Below are positions 44,486 through 56,432 of a DNA stretch of 64,000 bases, one piece after another. Numbering within the stretch: position 1 is the first letter of the stretch; each line of letters starts with the position of its first letter. Below the pieces are notes generated by a model that had not been told where the DNA came from, did not search any database, and saw only the letters and a list, made by a program, of their open reading frames with translations. Both the position numbers and the translations under genes were made by a program. Origin of the DNA: Diospyros lotus (lineage: Eukaryota; Streptophyta; Magnoliopsida; Ericales; Ebenaceae); contig NC_068349.1 in assembly GCF_014633365.1 (NCBI RefSeq), forward strand, positions 19,296,753 through 19,360,752. The letters are read 5' to 3'.

Positions 44486-46942
44486 TGTAACACCCCATCT
44501 CCTAGAACTGCTCGAGAAGAGGTGCTACTGGGGATAATAAAATAAACTGACTGATAACTGAATTCTGATACCAATACTGTATATATCAATTAACTGTAAT
44601 AAGACTCTGAGTCAACAAAAACTGAAATCATAATTGCATCTAAGGGAAATTCCCTAAACTGGAAAATAAAATGAATCTAAACTGATCAAGCACTAACTAA
44701 CAAACTAACAACTCCCAGACATCTTTGGTCTTGAGCGGCTCCACGTACACACACTACTGGACACTGCTGCTAGGCCCCACATCTGGTACTCCCCCACTAG
44801 GACCTGGAATGGTGAAGAGTACAAGGTGAGCTACAAAGCTCAGCAAGTAATAAACTGGAAAGAATAACTGAAGCTGAATCGAAGAATATCGATACTGATA
44901 AAAATACTTACTGAACTTGTACTGAGAGATATAATAATCACTGGATGGCATTTGTAAGATGTAATGCACATAAACTATAAACTAAATGCAGGTATGCAAC
45001 TTTGGCCCATAGGCCCACATAACTGTAACACATACCTGACTGATCTGAGTCCTGCAAACATAAAAACTGTAAGCACATACTTTGGGCAACATACCCCTAG
45101 CTCCCTGGTCGACATCAGGCGAGCAACTCATAACTGAGATATAATTGTACTGATACTAGTGGGATCCCCGCGGACAAGCCGCCTGGCGCGCATAATGCAA
45201 TGCTGATATAAATGCTGGCACACGATATGTAGTGCTCCACATAAGTCATGCTCAATGCTCATACAATGTGTATGCACATAATCTCACAAAATAATGCTGA
45301 CCATGTCATAATGAACTGCTAAACATGGTATATGATTTTTACTAGAAATATTGAGATTCAAATATTCTGAAATTTCTAAGTATAGGCTTGGCATATTGGA
45401 TTTTATCATATCTTGGCTTAAAAATTCAATATTTGAATAATTGAATATTTATATTAAATTTAAGACTTGAATCAAGAATTTATTGGAAGCTATTTGGATG
45501 CCATTTGATACTATTTGGATGATTGAGAAAGTCTAAGGAGGCAATTTGAATGAAAAAGTAGCCCATTCGAATAAAAAAAAAAAAGGGATTTCAGCAAACT
45601 CATTCGAATGGCAGAAAACTCATTCGAATGACAGAGACTTATTCGAATGATAGATGATATTCAAAGGCTATACAGATCTGATCTGGGACTCATTCGGATG
45701 ACTCTCAAATTCATTCGAATGAATTTTGAAAATTTCCAACTTTTGAACTGGCAAAAAGCGACTCATTCGAATGCAACAGTAACTTTATTCGAATCAATTT
45801 GAGGATCATTCAAATGACAAGAAGGCTCATTCGAATGATAAGAAGGCTAATTCGAATGCTAAGCTATACAAGCAACAACTTGATCAATCTTCGAGGGCTC
45901 ATTCGAATGACAATAAGGCTCATTCGAATGACAGTCTAAAGACCTCAAAAACTCATACGAATGATATGATATCTCAGGACTCATTCGAATGACAAGGAAC
46001 TCATTCGAATGACTGATACATTATAAGGGAAAAAAACATTACGATAACACTGAAACTTATTCGGATACCACTAAGCTCATTCGAATGACAAAGAGGCTCA
46101 TTCAAATGACTGTAAACTTATACAAAACGAAGCTTACGATAGCAGAGACTAAATCTTGGATTCAAACTTAGCATTACTACACCATTCCAAAAGAAATCTT
46201 GGGGAACAATCCCAATTGATATGAAGTAACTTGAGGGATGATTTACTGATCATAACTAATGAAAACGTTGTAAGGAACATGCATGAACTGGCTGGTACTC
46301 ACTGTACGCATGTAAATACATATATAAACATGCACTGAACGGATATAACTCACTGTAACGCACACATATATATATATATATACATGCACTGGAACTAATT
46401 CAATTCTGGAAATCTGATATCAAACTCAATCAAGACCTGTAAGAAAGGATTACAGGGGAATGATACTTGCCTTATAATCTTCTTGATCGATTCTTCCGAT
46501 GGAAATCCACTAAGCAAGACACTGCTAAGACTTCTTAACTCTCTGCCTCTTCTTCTCTCTTTTGTTCTTCACACGATGTGAAGAGCTATTAGCCATCAAG
46601 CTATATATATATATATATATACTTTGAAGCCCTAAAGCCCATCTCACTCTCATAATATAACTAGGAGTCTTTCAATCCGAATCCTCCTCACGACTGGGTT
46701 AATTAATCCCTTAATCGAAATAACTTTATTTAATAATTAAATGCTAATATCAAATCCTTAAATGACCAACACGTCATTGCATTTAATTTTCACAATAATT
46801 AAATATAATTAAATGCTATTTTCTCAATTAAATCTCTAAATTGCCACATTAACAATTAATTGGCAAAAATTCTCCAAACAAAACTAATTAAGAAATTCAA
46901 TAATTTCTAAATAAAAATCTAAACCCTCTAATGGGTCGTTAC
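44486..46942 (-). mobile_element. solo LTR inside gag (Tekay-like), 2,457 bp
   Basis: Starts TGTAACACCCC and ends GGGTCGTTACA, flanked by a perfect 5-bp duplication TCAAT (44481-44485 and 46943-46947). Read on the minus strand it starts TGTAACGACCC and contains CTTGCTGAGCTTTGTAGCTC near 44822, a Tekay-like hairpin, so the minus orientation is more likely. It carries a cluster of ATTCGAAT palindromes. Confidence 0.9.
45491..46108. repeat. cluster of ATTCGAAT palindromic decamers, largely 20-21-bp phased
   Basis: Decamers of the type CATTCGAATG start at 45563, 45601, 45621, 45640, 45691, 45712, 45773, 45786, 45807, 45828, 45849, 45900, 45921, 45954, 45982, 46002, 46058, 46078 and 46099, with degenerate forms from 45491. 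Spacings of 19-21 bp recur ten times; others are 13, 28, 33, 38 or 51-61 bp. The surrounding LTR sequence is unrelated to the Athila LTR. Confidence 0.92.
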
Positions 46943-46947
46943 ATCAA

Positions 46948-47575
46948 TACTTATCACCCCAACTCCCGCAACCATCCAAATTTCTCATGGAGAAATGATT
47001 CCATAGCTCAACCACAGGCACCCTTCCCATCACAACCCCAACAATTTCAACCAAATTAAGGGTCTACGTCTAATACATACCAACCTCCTCATAGGAGATC
47101 TTTAGAAGACACCCTTAACCAATTCATGCAAGGTCAGATGAATACCAACACACAAGTGGCCAAATTTCAAGAACAAACCAATAAAGCCATGGAGGACATT
47201 AGAAGTCAATTGACCAAATTAACCCAAACAATGAGTGTAAGAAAACCTAGACGATTTCCATCTCAACCAAATCCTAATCCTAGTAGCCAAGCTCATATAG
47301 TAGGAACATCGTCCGATGAAAAGAACAGTCATGAGGAAGTTCAAGTTGTAACTGTCCTAAGGAGTGGGAAAACTATTGACCCTAGGACAATGCACCCTGC
47401 TGTTCAAGAGGAAAAAGAGAAAGCTGATCACCATGATACAATTAATAAAACAACTTTAGAGAAAGAACAAAAGCAAAATAAGAAAGAGGAAATAGGCAAA
47501 ACGAATCTAGAAGAAACCCAATTTAAGCCAAAACCTCCTTTCCCTCAAAGATTGACCACCACAAAGAAGGACTAA
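46948..47575 (+). pseudogene. Athila gag, C-terminal part
   Basis: Continues gag after the solo LTR. The first part is Asn/Pro/Gln-rich with a stop near 47058, then an open frame from 47126 with FQEQTNKAMEDIRSQLTKL, SQAHIVG and VVTVLRSGKTIDP. These are typical of the Athila gag-protease linker. A stop at 47573 separates it from protease. Confidence 0.8.
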
Positions 47576-47589
47576 TTAAATGCAGATAT

Positions 47590-48300
47590 TTATGAGGTGT
47601 TTAAACAAGTAAGAATCAACATCCCGCTATTAGAGGCAATCAAACAAACACCCTTATATGCCAAATTTCTAAAGGATTTGTGCACTGTCAAGAGGAAAAT
47701 CAATGTGCATGAAAAGGCATTCTTGACCGAGCAAGTTAGCTCCATCCTCCAACTCAAAACTCCTCCGAAATACAAAGACCCTGGCTGACCAACCATTGCA
47801 TGAATCATAGGAAGCCAAAAAGTGGATAAGGCACTCTTAGATTTAGGGGAAAACGTCAACCTATTACCATATGATGTTTATCAACAATTAGGGTTAGGTG
47901 AACTCAAACCCACTAGAGTTACCCTATAATTGGCTGATAGATCCGTCAAGATCCCTCAAGGAATAATGGAGGATGTTTTAGTTCAAGTTGACAAATTCTA
48001 TTCCCGGTAGATTTTATAGTGCTAGACACTCAACCTCATCATGGTCCTCAGCCTCCTGTCCCAGTCATCCTTGGTCGACCATTCTTTGCCACATCAAATG
48101 CTATCATTAATTGTAGGAATGGAGTGTTGAAACTATCCTTTGGAAATATAACTGTAGAAATGAACATCTTTAGGGTTTCCAAGCAATCTAATATCGAGGA
48201 TGAGATAGAGGAGGTTGATTTGATTCAAACATTAAGTGAAGACTACTTTGAAAAAGAATTTATCCATGAAATCATGCAAGCAGATCAAAAGTAGGAAGAA
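47590..48300 (+). pseudogene. Athila aspartic protease region
   Basis: RINIPLLEAIKQTPLYAKFLKD (start near 47610) is the conserved block ahead of the protease. The protease itself follows: ALLDLGENVNLLP at about 47833-47870, then KPTRVTL, and VPVILGRPFFATSNAIINC at about 48060-48115. The active-site triad usually reads D-[LST]-G-[AS]; here it is DLG followed by Glu, and stops occur at 47786, 47927 and 48008. Inactive. Confidence 0.82.
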
Positions 48301-48490
48301 CAAAAAGAACAGCTAGATAGTTTGAGAGGCGAACTTAGTTTATCAATGCCCATAATTCATTTAACCCCTAAGACAGAACCTCTCGGATCTTTAGCAAGTA
48401 AACCCCTATCATCTTCAAGCTGTCCACCTACCCCTGAAAGGAAACCACTACCGAGTAACCTCAAATATGCATTTTTAGGAGGTGGGGAAT

Positions 48491-49737
48491 TGATAGAGCG
48501 CATATTTTCATATTATTTAGCCCTCATATTTAGTCTTTTTGCACGTTAGTTGTGTCATTTTATTCATCTTGATTTTGTTTTATTTTATTTTATAGGAATT
48601 GGGCTTCACACTATTTTATCTTATTTTGGACATATTAGGGCTTCCTGGGTCATGAGGAATTTTGATGGCAAGAAGGGAAACAAGGAGATTGGAGACAAAG
48701 AAGCAAAAGTGTACTCACAGATTTGACCTTCTGTGCTTCTTTCAAGTTTTTGGCCAAGTTATAATCCCAGAACGTGAATGATGTCTTCAGAGATATTGTA
48801 GAGGACTTCTTGGGATTTCTGTAATGGTATAGTTTGTCCAAATCCGAGTTCGTTTGGGTCTCCAAACATCGCTTCAAAGTCGGGACCAGATAGCTGGGTT
48901 AAATTAGGAAAGCTGCACAGATGCTGAATCTTTAAAAGGCCATAACTTGGGCGTCCGATATCCAAATCAAGTGATTTAAAAGCCCAAATTCATATAATAT
49001 TCATTATCCATAATTTTTATGAAGGGGACGAAGCCCAAAACGCATGTTATCCTATTCTAAATCGGCTGTGAAGTGGCCGTAACCTAGGGTTTCCTCCCTA
49101 AGCTCTATTTAAGCACATTAAGTGGCCGATTTTGAGAGGATTTCTCACGATTTCAACCAAGAAGATGGAAGGATAATTCAATTGTAATTCGCTACATTCT
49201 CGTACCCCTTGCCCAGTTTGAGTCTCGGTCATATTGTTAAATCCGGTTTGGAACTCGATTTTCATGTTTTTATTGATGATTCTGTTTCTTTTCCTTCTCT
49301 AAGTCTATGTATGTTTCTTTTATACGGTTGTGTGAATGCATGCATGATCTTTGGATGGGTTTAATTGATGTACTCGGTTGAGGCTTTGATTAGAAAGAAA
49401 CGGTATATTTGTATGAGCGATTGCTCGATTGGATTTAATCTTTTACGGTTGTAGAAGAGTTTTTCAAATCAAAAGAAAATCAAACCAAACAGATTGCTTT
49501 CATAAATGAGATGAGGATTACCATGGTAAAGAGGTAGGGTTTGTAGCGAGTTACGTTTTAGTTCATCTTTGTTTCATTCTTGAACGCTTTTAATTCCGGT
49601 TTTCATCACACCCCCCTCGTTTAATCTTGTTTTGACAGATCCGTTTGAGGTTCGTTGGGAGACGACTTTGGGTTGCACCCTTATTGCAAATCCGAATCAG
49701 TATTCATCTAATCTATCGGTGTTCGATAGCTCGATCA
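48491..49737. mobile_element. solo LTR between protease and RT, 1,247 bp
   Basis: Starts TGATAGAGCGC and ends GCTCGATCA, flanked by a perfect 5-bp duplication GGAAT (48486-48490 and 49738-49742). It interrupts the conserved LPSNLKYAFLG block ahead of RT. The TGAT start and size suggest a Ty3/Athila relative. Orientation is unresolved, though the start similarity favours +. Confidence 0.9.
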
Positions 49738-49742
49738 GGAAT

Positions 49743-51236
49743 CCTTCCCAGTGGTCATATCATCCAGTTTGACCTCTCAGCAAGAGGAAAAGCTGGTCAA
49801 TCTATTAAGAGATCATAAGAGAGCTTTATGATGGACCGTAGCGGATCTGTATGGGATTAGCCCCCTAATCTGCACATATAGAATATTTTTAGAAGAAGAT
49901 GCAAAACCTGTCTGACAAATGTAAAGAAGGTTGAACCTGAACATGAAAGAAGTAGTAAAAGGAGAGGTACTCAAGCTGTTAGATGCTGACATCATTTACC
50001 CGATTTCTGATTCAAAATGGGTAAGCCCAACACAGGTGGTACCTAAACGATCCGGAGTGACAGTGGTTGAAAATGAAAACAATGAGCTAATTCCAACTCG
50101 CATCCAAACCGAATGGCGAATGTGCATTGATTATCGAAAGCTTAATTCTATGACAAGGAATTATCACTTCCCACTTCCATTTTTGGATTAGGTTTTAGAG
50201 CGAATAGCAGGTCAAGCATTCTGTTGTTTCTTAGATGGATATTTGGGTTACAACCAAATTGAAATTGCTCTAGAAGATAAAGAGAAAACAACTTTTACCT
50301 GCCCATTTGGCACATTTGCATACAAACGCATGCCATTCGGATTATGTAATGCACCAGCCACCTTTCAAAGGTGCATGATGAGTATTTTTAGTGAGTTGGT
50401 TGAGAATGTTGTGGAGATCTTCATGGATGATTTTTCTATTTATGGAAATACTTTTGAAACATGCTTGGAAAATTTAGACAAAATTTTGACTCAATGTGAG
50501 GAAACAAACCTTGTTCTCAATTGGGAGAAATGTCATTTTATGGTCACTCAAGGCATCGTTTTAGGACATATTGTGTCATCTAAGGGGATGGAGGTAGATA
50601 AATCTAAAATAGAAGCCATCCAAAAGTTACCTGTTCCTAAAACTGTTAAGGATATTAGGTCTTTCCTTGGTCACGTTGGATTTTACCGGCGATTTATTGC
50701 CTCATTTAGTGCCATAGCAAGACCCTTATGCAATTTACTCTCTCAAGATGTCCCATTTGAATGGACATCGACTTATCAAGATGCATTTGAGAAATTAAAA
50801 AGTTCACTTATCTCAGCACCTATTATATAGCCTCCTGACTGGTCTCTCCCTTTTGAATTAATGTGTGATGCAAGTGATTTTGCGATAGGTGCGGTGTTAG
50901 GGCAAAGAAAGAATAAAAAACCCCATGTCATACATTATGCCATCCGAACACTCAACGAAGCTCAGAAAAATTATACTGCCACAGAAAAAGAGTTGTTGGC
51001 CGTTGTCTTTGCCTTAGATAAGTTCAGATCATACCTAGTGGGTTCGTTCATCATTGTTTATACAGATCATGCTGCATTAAAATATTTGCTCACCAAACAA
51101 GATGCCAAACCACGTCTCATAAGGTGGATTTTACTCCTCCAAGAGTTTCACAATGAAATCAGGGATAAGAAAGGAATAGAAAATGTAGTGGCTGATCATC
51201 TCTCTAGAATCCCAAGTCAAGACCTTACCCAATTTG
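49743..51236 (+). pseudogene. Athila reverse transcriptase and RNase H
   Basis: RT begins FPVVISSSLTSQQEEKLV (49745) and contains SDSKWVSPTQVVPKRSG, MCIDYRKLNS (50119-50148), GTFAYKRMPFGLCNAPATFQ and the catalytic box EIFMDDFSIYG (about 50415-50447; FMDD in place of YMDD). It is followed by FLGHVGFYRRFI. RNase H follows with [15 protein letters not shown] (50861), [17 protein letters not shown] and [11 protein letters not shown]. Together they would make and process the cDNA. In-frame stops at 49828, 49915, 49921, 50189 and 50828 disable it; most are one C-to-T or G-to-A step from the family codon. Confidence 0.93.
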
Positions 51237-52605
51237 ATGACCCAATTTGCGAAAAATTCCCAAATGAACAAATGTTTCAAGTAAATGTTGTCTCTACAAC
51301 ATCTTTAGTACCTCGGTATGCTAACATTGCAAATTATCTGGCCATAGATCTCATTCCAGACCATTGGACCAAGTTAGACAAACATAAATTCCTTATGAAA
51401 GTCAGAACCTTCTTTTGGGATGAACCTTACCTTTTCAAATATTATGTTGACCAAATCCTTCGTCGATGCATCCCGGAGCATGAACAACATAGCATTATAA
51501 ACTTTTGTGACACACTTGCTTGTGGAGGGCATTTTTCCACCAAGAAAACAATTGCAAAAATTTTACAAAGTGGATTTTATTGGCCCACGTTGTTTAAGGA
51601 TGTGCATCAGTTCTGCTCCTCTTGTGATAGATGTCAAAAGCTAGGAAGCCTTACAAAAAAACACATGATGCCATTGCAACCCATTTTTGTGCTCGAAATT
51701 TTTGATTGTTGGGGTATAGATTTCATGGGACCTTTTGTTAACTCCTTTGGGTGCGAATATATTTTGCTAGCCGTTGATTATGTGTCTAAATGGGTGGAGG
51801 CCATACCAACTAGAACCAATGATCATATGATTGTAATGAAATTTTTGAAAGAAAATGTTTTTAGCCATTTTGGGATGCCGCGAGCAATTATAAGTGATGG
51901 AGGATCTCATTTTTGTAACAAACTTGTGGCAACATAATGAAAAAATATGGGGTAATTCATAAGGTATCATCCCCATACCATCCCCAAACAAATGGACAAG
52001 CCGAACTCATCAATAGGGAAATTAAGAGGATCCTTGAAAAGATCGTCAGCTCAAACTGAAAGGATTGGTCCCTCAAGTTAATTGATGCTCTTTGGGCGTA
52101 TCGAACTGCATATAAAACCATTTTAGGCATGTCTCCCTATCGGATTGTCTTTGGAAAGCCTTGTCACTTACTAGTGGAAGTAGAACATAAAGCTTATTGG
52201 GTCATTCATCGAATCAATGAAAATATGAATGAAGTAGGTCTCAATAGAAGGCTTCAAATAAATGAGCTTGAGGAAATTAGAAATGAAGCATTCGAAAACG
52301 CTAAGCTATCCAAGATCCACATGAAAGAGCTACATGACAAGCACATCAACCGAAAAATTCTTCAAATCAGACAACGTGTGCTTCTTTATGATTCTAAGCT
52401 TCATATATTTCCAGGAAAATTAAAGTCTAGATGGATCGGTCCATTCAAAATTTGTTCCATCTCAAGCCATGGGGTATGTGAGATAGAAAATCTTGAGTCA
52501 GGGCAAATTCTTAAAGTCAATGGGCATCGGTTAAAACCCTATCTTGAGATGTCATCTGGAGAAGAAGAAGATATGGATCTCATTGATCCAGAAAAAGGGG
52601 AATAA
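51237..52605 (+). pseudogene. Athila integrase
   Basis: The N-terminal zinc-binding region ([20 protein letters not shown] followed by [12 protein letters not shown], about 51520-51645) precedes the catalytic core. The core has GIDFMGPF (51715), [10 protein letters not shown] (51891) and [10 protein letters not shown] (about 51980) supplying the D, D and E residues. A one-base frameshift lies at about 51935, where the frame ends KLVAT and resumes out of register. A further stop is at 52058. The C-terminal part from 52129 to 52605 is open (PYRIVFGKPCHL, LKSRWIGPFKI, VNGHRLKPYL). No chromodomain is seen, as expected for Athila. Confidence 0.9.
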
Positions 52606-52623
52606 TTCAACAAATAGATATAG

Positions 52624-52627
<4 letters not shown>

Positions 52628-52709
<82 letters not shown>
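52628..52709. repeat. (TAA)n microsatellite after pol
   Basis: About 27 uninterrupted units directly downstream of the integrase stop, before the captured LOB-domain copy. A second run lies on the far side (54008-54062). Confidence 0.95.
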
Positions 52710-53143
52710 ATCGATAAATAAAAAAGGGGTCGACCTAGATAGGGTCAATTATTCTCCTTCCCTCTTGGCACGATTTTCACCAAACCCTCGCCCTCAAATC
52801 TCTGCATCACCTCTGCCTCGTCGCTATCTTGTCTCTTCATCTTCTCATCGATCGGATCCACATCTGTCAATCCACGTCTTTGATATCTTCCTCAGTCAAC
52901 TTCACGGTGAGCCCCAAATCATCAGCATTCTTACTTTTATGAAGTTATTTATTTATTTCTCGTTTTGTCTCATACATCTAATACCTCTCTCTTTCACCTG
53001 GACTTTACATCTGTATGTGTGTCTCGCCAACATCATCATCACCAACTCCAAACCCTAAATCCCAACTACCAATACTCATCACCCTCAGCCGCTTCGAGCC
53101 CCTGACAAATAAATAAATAAAAATATACCATAAAAAAAAAACC

Positions 53144-53673
53144 ATGCCAGGAATCGGCTCCCCATGTGATGCTTGCAAGTTTTTGAGAAAACAATGTATC
53201 CAAGGGTGCATATTTGCCCCTTACTTCTCTTATAATCAAGGACATGATGATTTTGCCGCCATTCACAAGGTGTTTGGTGCTAGTAACGCTTCAAAGATCT
53301 TGGCCTAACTTCCAGAAAATGACCGTGCTTGGGCTGTATTTTCACTCTGGTATGAAGCCCAAGCCAGGATTCACGACCCCATATATGGTTGTGTTTCCCA
53401 CATACTTACCCTCCAATAACAGATCATCTATCTGCAAGCCAGCTTGCATTGATGCAGGAATCTTTGCTTGCTAGCTCGTGTCCAATTGCGCAAGTTGTTC
53501 CAAATTGGAATCTCCTAGAAACTAGTTTTGGACATCTTCCAAATGGTGGACATGAAGCGTTTTTCATGGATAATCCAGACCCTGTTAATGCCAGCAATAA
53601 CCCCTGGCCAGATGGAGAACTCGAAGCCGTAGATGAACTAGGAGCTATTGTTTTTGGCCGAAGTTATCAATGA
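53144..53673 (+). pseudogene. captured LOB-domain (LBD) transcription factor gene, broken
   Basis: From ATG 53144 the frame gives [18 protein letters not shown], completing an intact C-x2-C-x6-C-x3-C zinc motif. GCIFAPYF and the GAS block [17 protein letters not shown] follow. A TAA at codon 55 stops it. The same frame continues with [18 protein letters not shown] and two more stops. After a one-base shift near 53440-53450 another frame carries the C-terminal region to 53673 (DELGAIVFG). LBD proteins are plant-specific nuclear DNA-binding regulators of organ boundaries and lateral roots; this resembles class I members such as LBD16/18/29/30. No intron-like gap interrupts the LOB domain. Upstream 52740-53143 looks like a 5' UTR. 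It lies in sense orientation between pol and the env-position ORF. Confidence 0.9.
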
Positions 53674-53963
53674 GCATTTGGAGAATTAGATTACTAAGTT
53701 GTGGATTTCCTGTGTGTATTTTATCATTACTTTCTTCAATGTTCTGTAACCTTGGATATCTGTTTATTATGACTTTATGTATTTCACGATTATGCTTTCT
53801 TCTAATTCAGTTTACAAAAAAAAGAAAAATCTGCCTTCTTCTTACATTGCCGATCACCAGGTACGCCTAATCTCAACTCTTTTTATTGTGTATCAAGCCA
53901 GTGCAGTTTTCAAGTATACCTTGTATCTACATTTTATTGTGTTTGCGGACAGTACACAATTCT

Positions 53964-53976
53964 GTTGGGGGGGTGA
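53964..53976 (+). other. second PPT-like tract
   Basis: GTTGGGGGGGTGA resembles the PPT at 56421-56432 (AGTTGGGGGGTG). It marks where element sequence resumes after the captured gene and could have served as an internal plus-strand primer. Confidence 0.4.
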
Positions 53977-54000
53977 GTTTTAATTAAGAATGATGGTTTA

Positions 54001-54012
54001 AAAAAATAATAA

Positions 54013-54062
<50 letters not shown>
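54001..54062. repeat. A-rich (AAT)n tract
   Basis: An AAAAAATAATAAAATAAT start passes into about 15 AAT units. It could be a microsatellite grown from an A-rich tail at the end of the captured gene copy. Confidence 0.85.
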
Positions 54063-54063
<1 letters not shown>

Positions 54064-54241
54064 TCAGTTTAATTAAAAAAAATAAAATTAATTCATGCTT
54101 AATCATGTAAACTGTTTATGCGTTGTAGTTAGTTTTTCATTTTTAAGTGGTTATATGGTTATTGATATTGCTAAGTGCATAATAATAAAAAAAAATTAAT
54201 TAAAAAAATAATAATAATTTATTTATATATTTTAATTTGGA

Positions 54242-54403
54242 TATTCGGATGCCTAGCCAACATATCCGAATGAAAGGCCTATATTCGGATATGAATATCT
54301 CTTATTCGGATGCAACGAGAATCTATCCGGATGCTATTATGCATATTTGAATACCTATAGTCCTATTTAAACCCATCCGAACAGTTAACACCTCATTCGA
54401 ACG
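54242..54403. repeat. phased palindrome array downstream of pol
   Basis: Decamers start at 54242, 54263, 54282, 54303, 54324 and 54344 (spacing 21, 19, 21, 21, 20), then 54374 and 54394 (20 apart). Most are TATTCGGATR or TATCCGGATG. Another single copy is at 54580. Confidence 0.9.
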
Positions 54404-54818
54404 CGCTCATTTTTGTTCTTGGCCGAACCAAAACCCTTCAAAAATCTAACCAAATCCATTGCCAAATCACCATTAAGCATCGGTGTTCAATCCAGGGTCA
54501 TCGTTGCATCATTCGAAGGAGCAAGCCAACTCAAGAAAGCCGAGCATCACCGATTAATCGAAGCATTAGGGCTTGGGAGTATTCGGATATCACAAAGAGG
54601 TAAACCGAAACTCTCGCTTTCTTTTAAGTTCGGGTTTGGTGATTGAGAAGGGAGAATAGATTGATTAAGAGATGGAGGAGTGTTGTTGAGATATTGTGGA
54701 ATGGATAGTTTCGAATGAGCTTAGGAAGAACAAGAAGGACTGTGCACACTACCTGTTCGATGAAAAGCCGAACCTGATTTCCAAACATAAAAGTCCCACA
54801 AATTGTAGCTTCTCGGCC

Positions 54819-55880
54819 ATGGCACCTAGGACCAAATTTTCACAGCATCTAGGGGAAAGTTCTAAGAGACCAAGACCAGAAGAAGAAACCCCTTTAGATG
54901 ATGCCAATACCCCATACTCGAACCCTAGATTCATTAGTCTTGAAGCCCAACAGAAATACACTGAGGGATTTGCTAAAAGGCCAGTTTTGTGTGAAAGAGG
55001 GATAAAATTATCTGATTATGTTGAACCCCCTTATGAGTTACAGTCGTTGATAACAAGTAGAGGATGGCAGACTTGGGTGGATTTCCAATATAAGGCTATA
55101 GTGCCATTAGTGAAGGAGTTTTATTCCAACATTATAGCAAACAAAGATGACTCAGGGCAAAAATGTATAAAGACTCTGGTTAGGAAGATTGAGTTGCAGT
55201 TAACACCCCATGGTATTGTTAAGATGTTTGAGTTGCCTAGAGAAGCGCCTATTCAGATGCCGGAAGAACAAGATCCTAAGTTAGAAAAAACAGATCTAGC
55301 AAACTTATTGGCTGATAAGGAGGGTGCAGTATGGCTAGGACCAAGATTCTCTAAGGCTCGCTTGTCTCCTAAATGTAATGTTTTGCATAGGCTAGTCTGT
55401 TCTCATTTTTTACCTCAGGAATACGTGTCATCAGTATCTATTGATCAGGCTATGTTTATTGGGAGGCTTTTAAAGGGAGTACATGTGGATTTGGCCAAAC
55501 ATATTTTTGATATCATTGATTCAGCTGGCCGGACCCCAGCTGGGAGCGGTGGGTTACCCTTCGGTGGGCTTATCACGTGGTTCTTAGTAAAGAACGGAGT
55601 TAAGGAAAAGAGAGGGGTTGAAATAATTAATCCGATGGCATGGATCTGTTTAGCCTCTTCACATAGGAGTGTGGGACAGTTGAAAAGGAGTGAAAATCCA
55701 ATGCAAAAAAAGGGTGACCTATCAGAAGGATTAGAAATTGATCCTCAGGTAGCCACGAGTGAGAGAAATGGACAGTCTATTGAGGGGTTGTGCAAACTAA
55801 TGCAAGAAATGCAGAGCAGGCAAGAAGAAATGCATTTGCATCTACTACAGGGGCAGGACATGATAGTTTCAGAGCTGTAA
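54819..55880 (+). pseudogene. Athila env-position ORF, putative plant transposon protein domain
   Basis: I prefer ATG 54819 (MAPRTKFSQHLGESS) although the frame is open from 54696. The domain has SRGWQTWVDFQYKAIVPLVK followed by EFYSN, then WLGPRFSKARLSPKCNVLHR and QAMFIGRLLKGVHVDL, and GGLITWFLVKNGVK. This pattern is the putative plant transposon protein domain found in the 3' ORF of Athila and related elements; its function is not established. A glutamine- and glutamate-rich tail follows. The frame stops with TAA at 55878-55880, yet the same frame stays open and charged to a natural-looking stop at 55939, so the TAA is probably a CAA-to-TAA change. No signal peptide or transmembrane segment was seen. 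Confidence 0.85.
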
Positions 55881-56420
55881 GAAGTTAAAGAAGAACAAAA
55901 GAGACTTCGTGAATTGGTTAACAGCTGGGCCAATGATTAATCCGATGACTTCGTGTCACTCCGTTGCAAGAACCAGCCTTTTCTCTCTCATTTTCCTAGC
56001 TCCAGTGCCTAGTACCTCATGATTCTGTACTATTAATTCTTTTGGACCATTTAATCCTATTTTGTAATGGATTAAGTTTGACTTGTTTACAACTTTGATT
56101 CATTTTTGTTCATTACAGCAGGAATTTTGTGCTCACTTTTGTGTGTTAATTACATCATTAGCTCATGTATGATTGTCTCCACCTCTCCTTTTATATAAAA
56201 AATAAAAAATTAAAAAAATTCAAAAGATGATTGAATCAATAGAATTTTTAGATTACATGCCGACTAGCAACTGCCCAATGAGTAAGTTTTGTTGTGTGGG
56301 TGAAATTACTTATCATATCACTTTTGTGCCCCACAGTGGAAAATTCATCACCCAAGTTGAGTTTGTGGTTAAGCATAGCCCAGGAAATAATTTAAACTGC
56401 TAAGGGTCTAGCAATATTCA

Positions 56421-56432
56421 AGTTGGGGGGTG
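56421..56432 (+). other. Athila polypurine tract
   Basis: AGTTGGGGGGTG abuts the 3' LTR start TGATTAGAGG at 56433. Confidence 0.85.
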
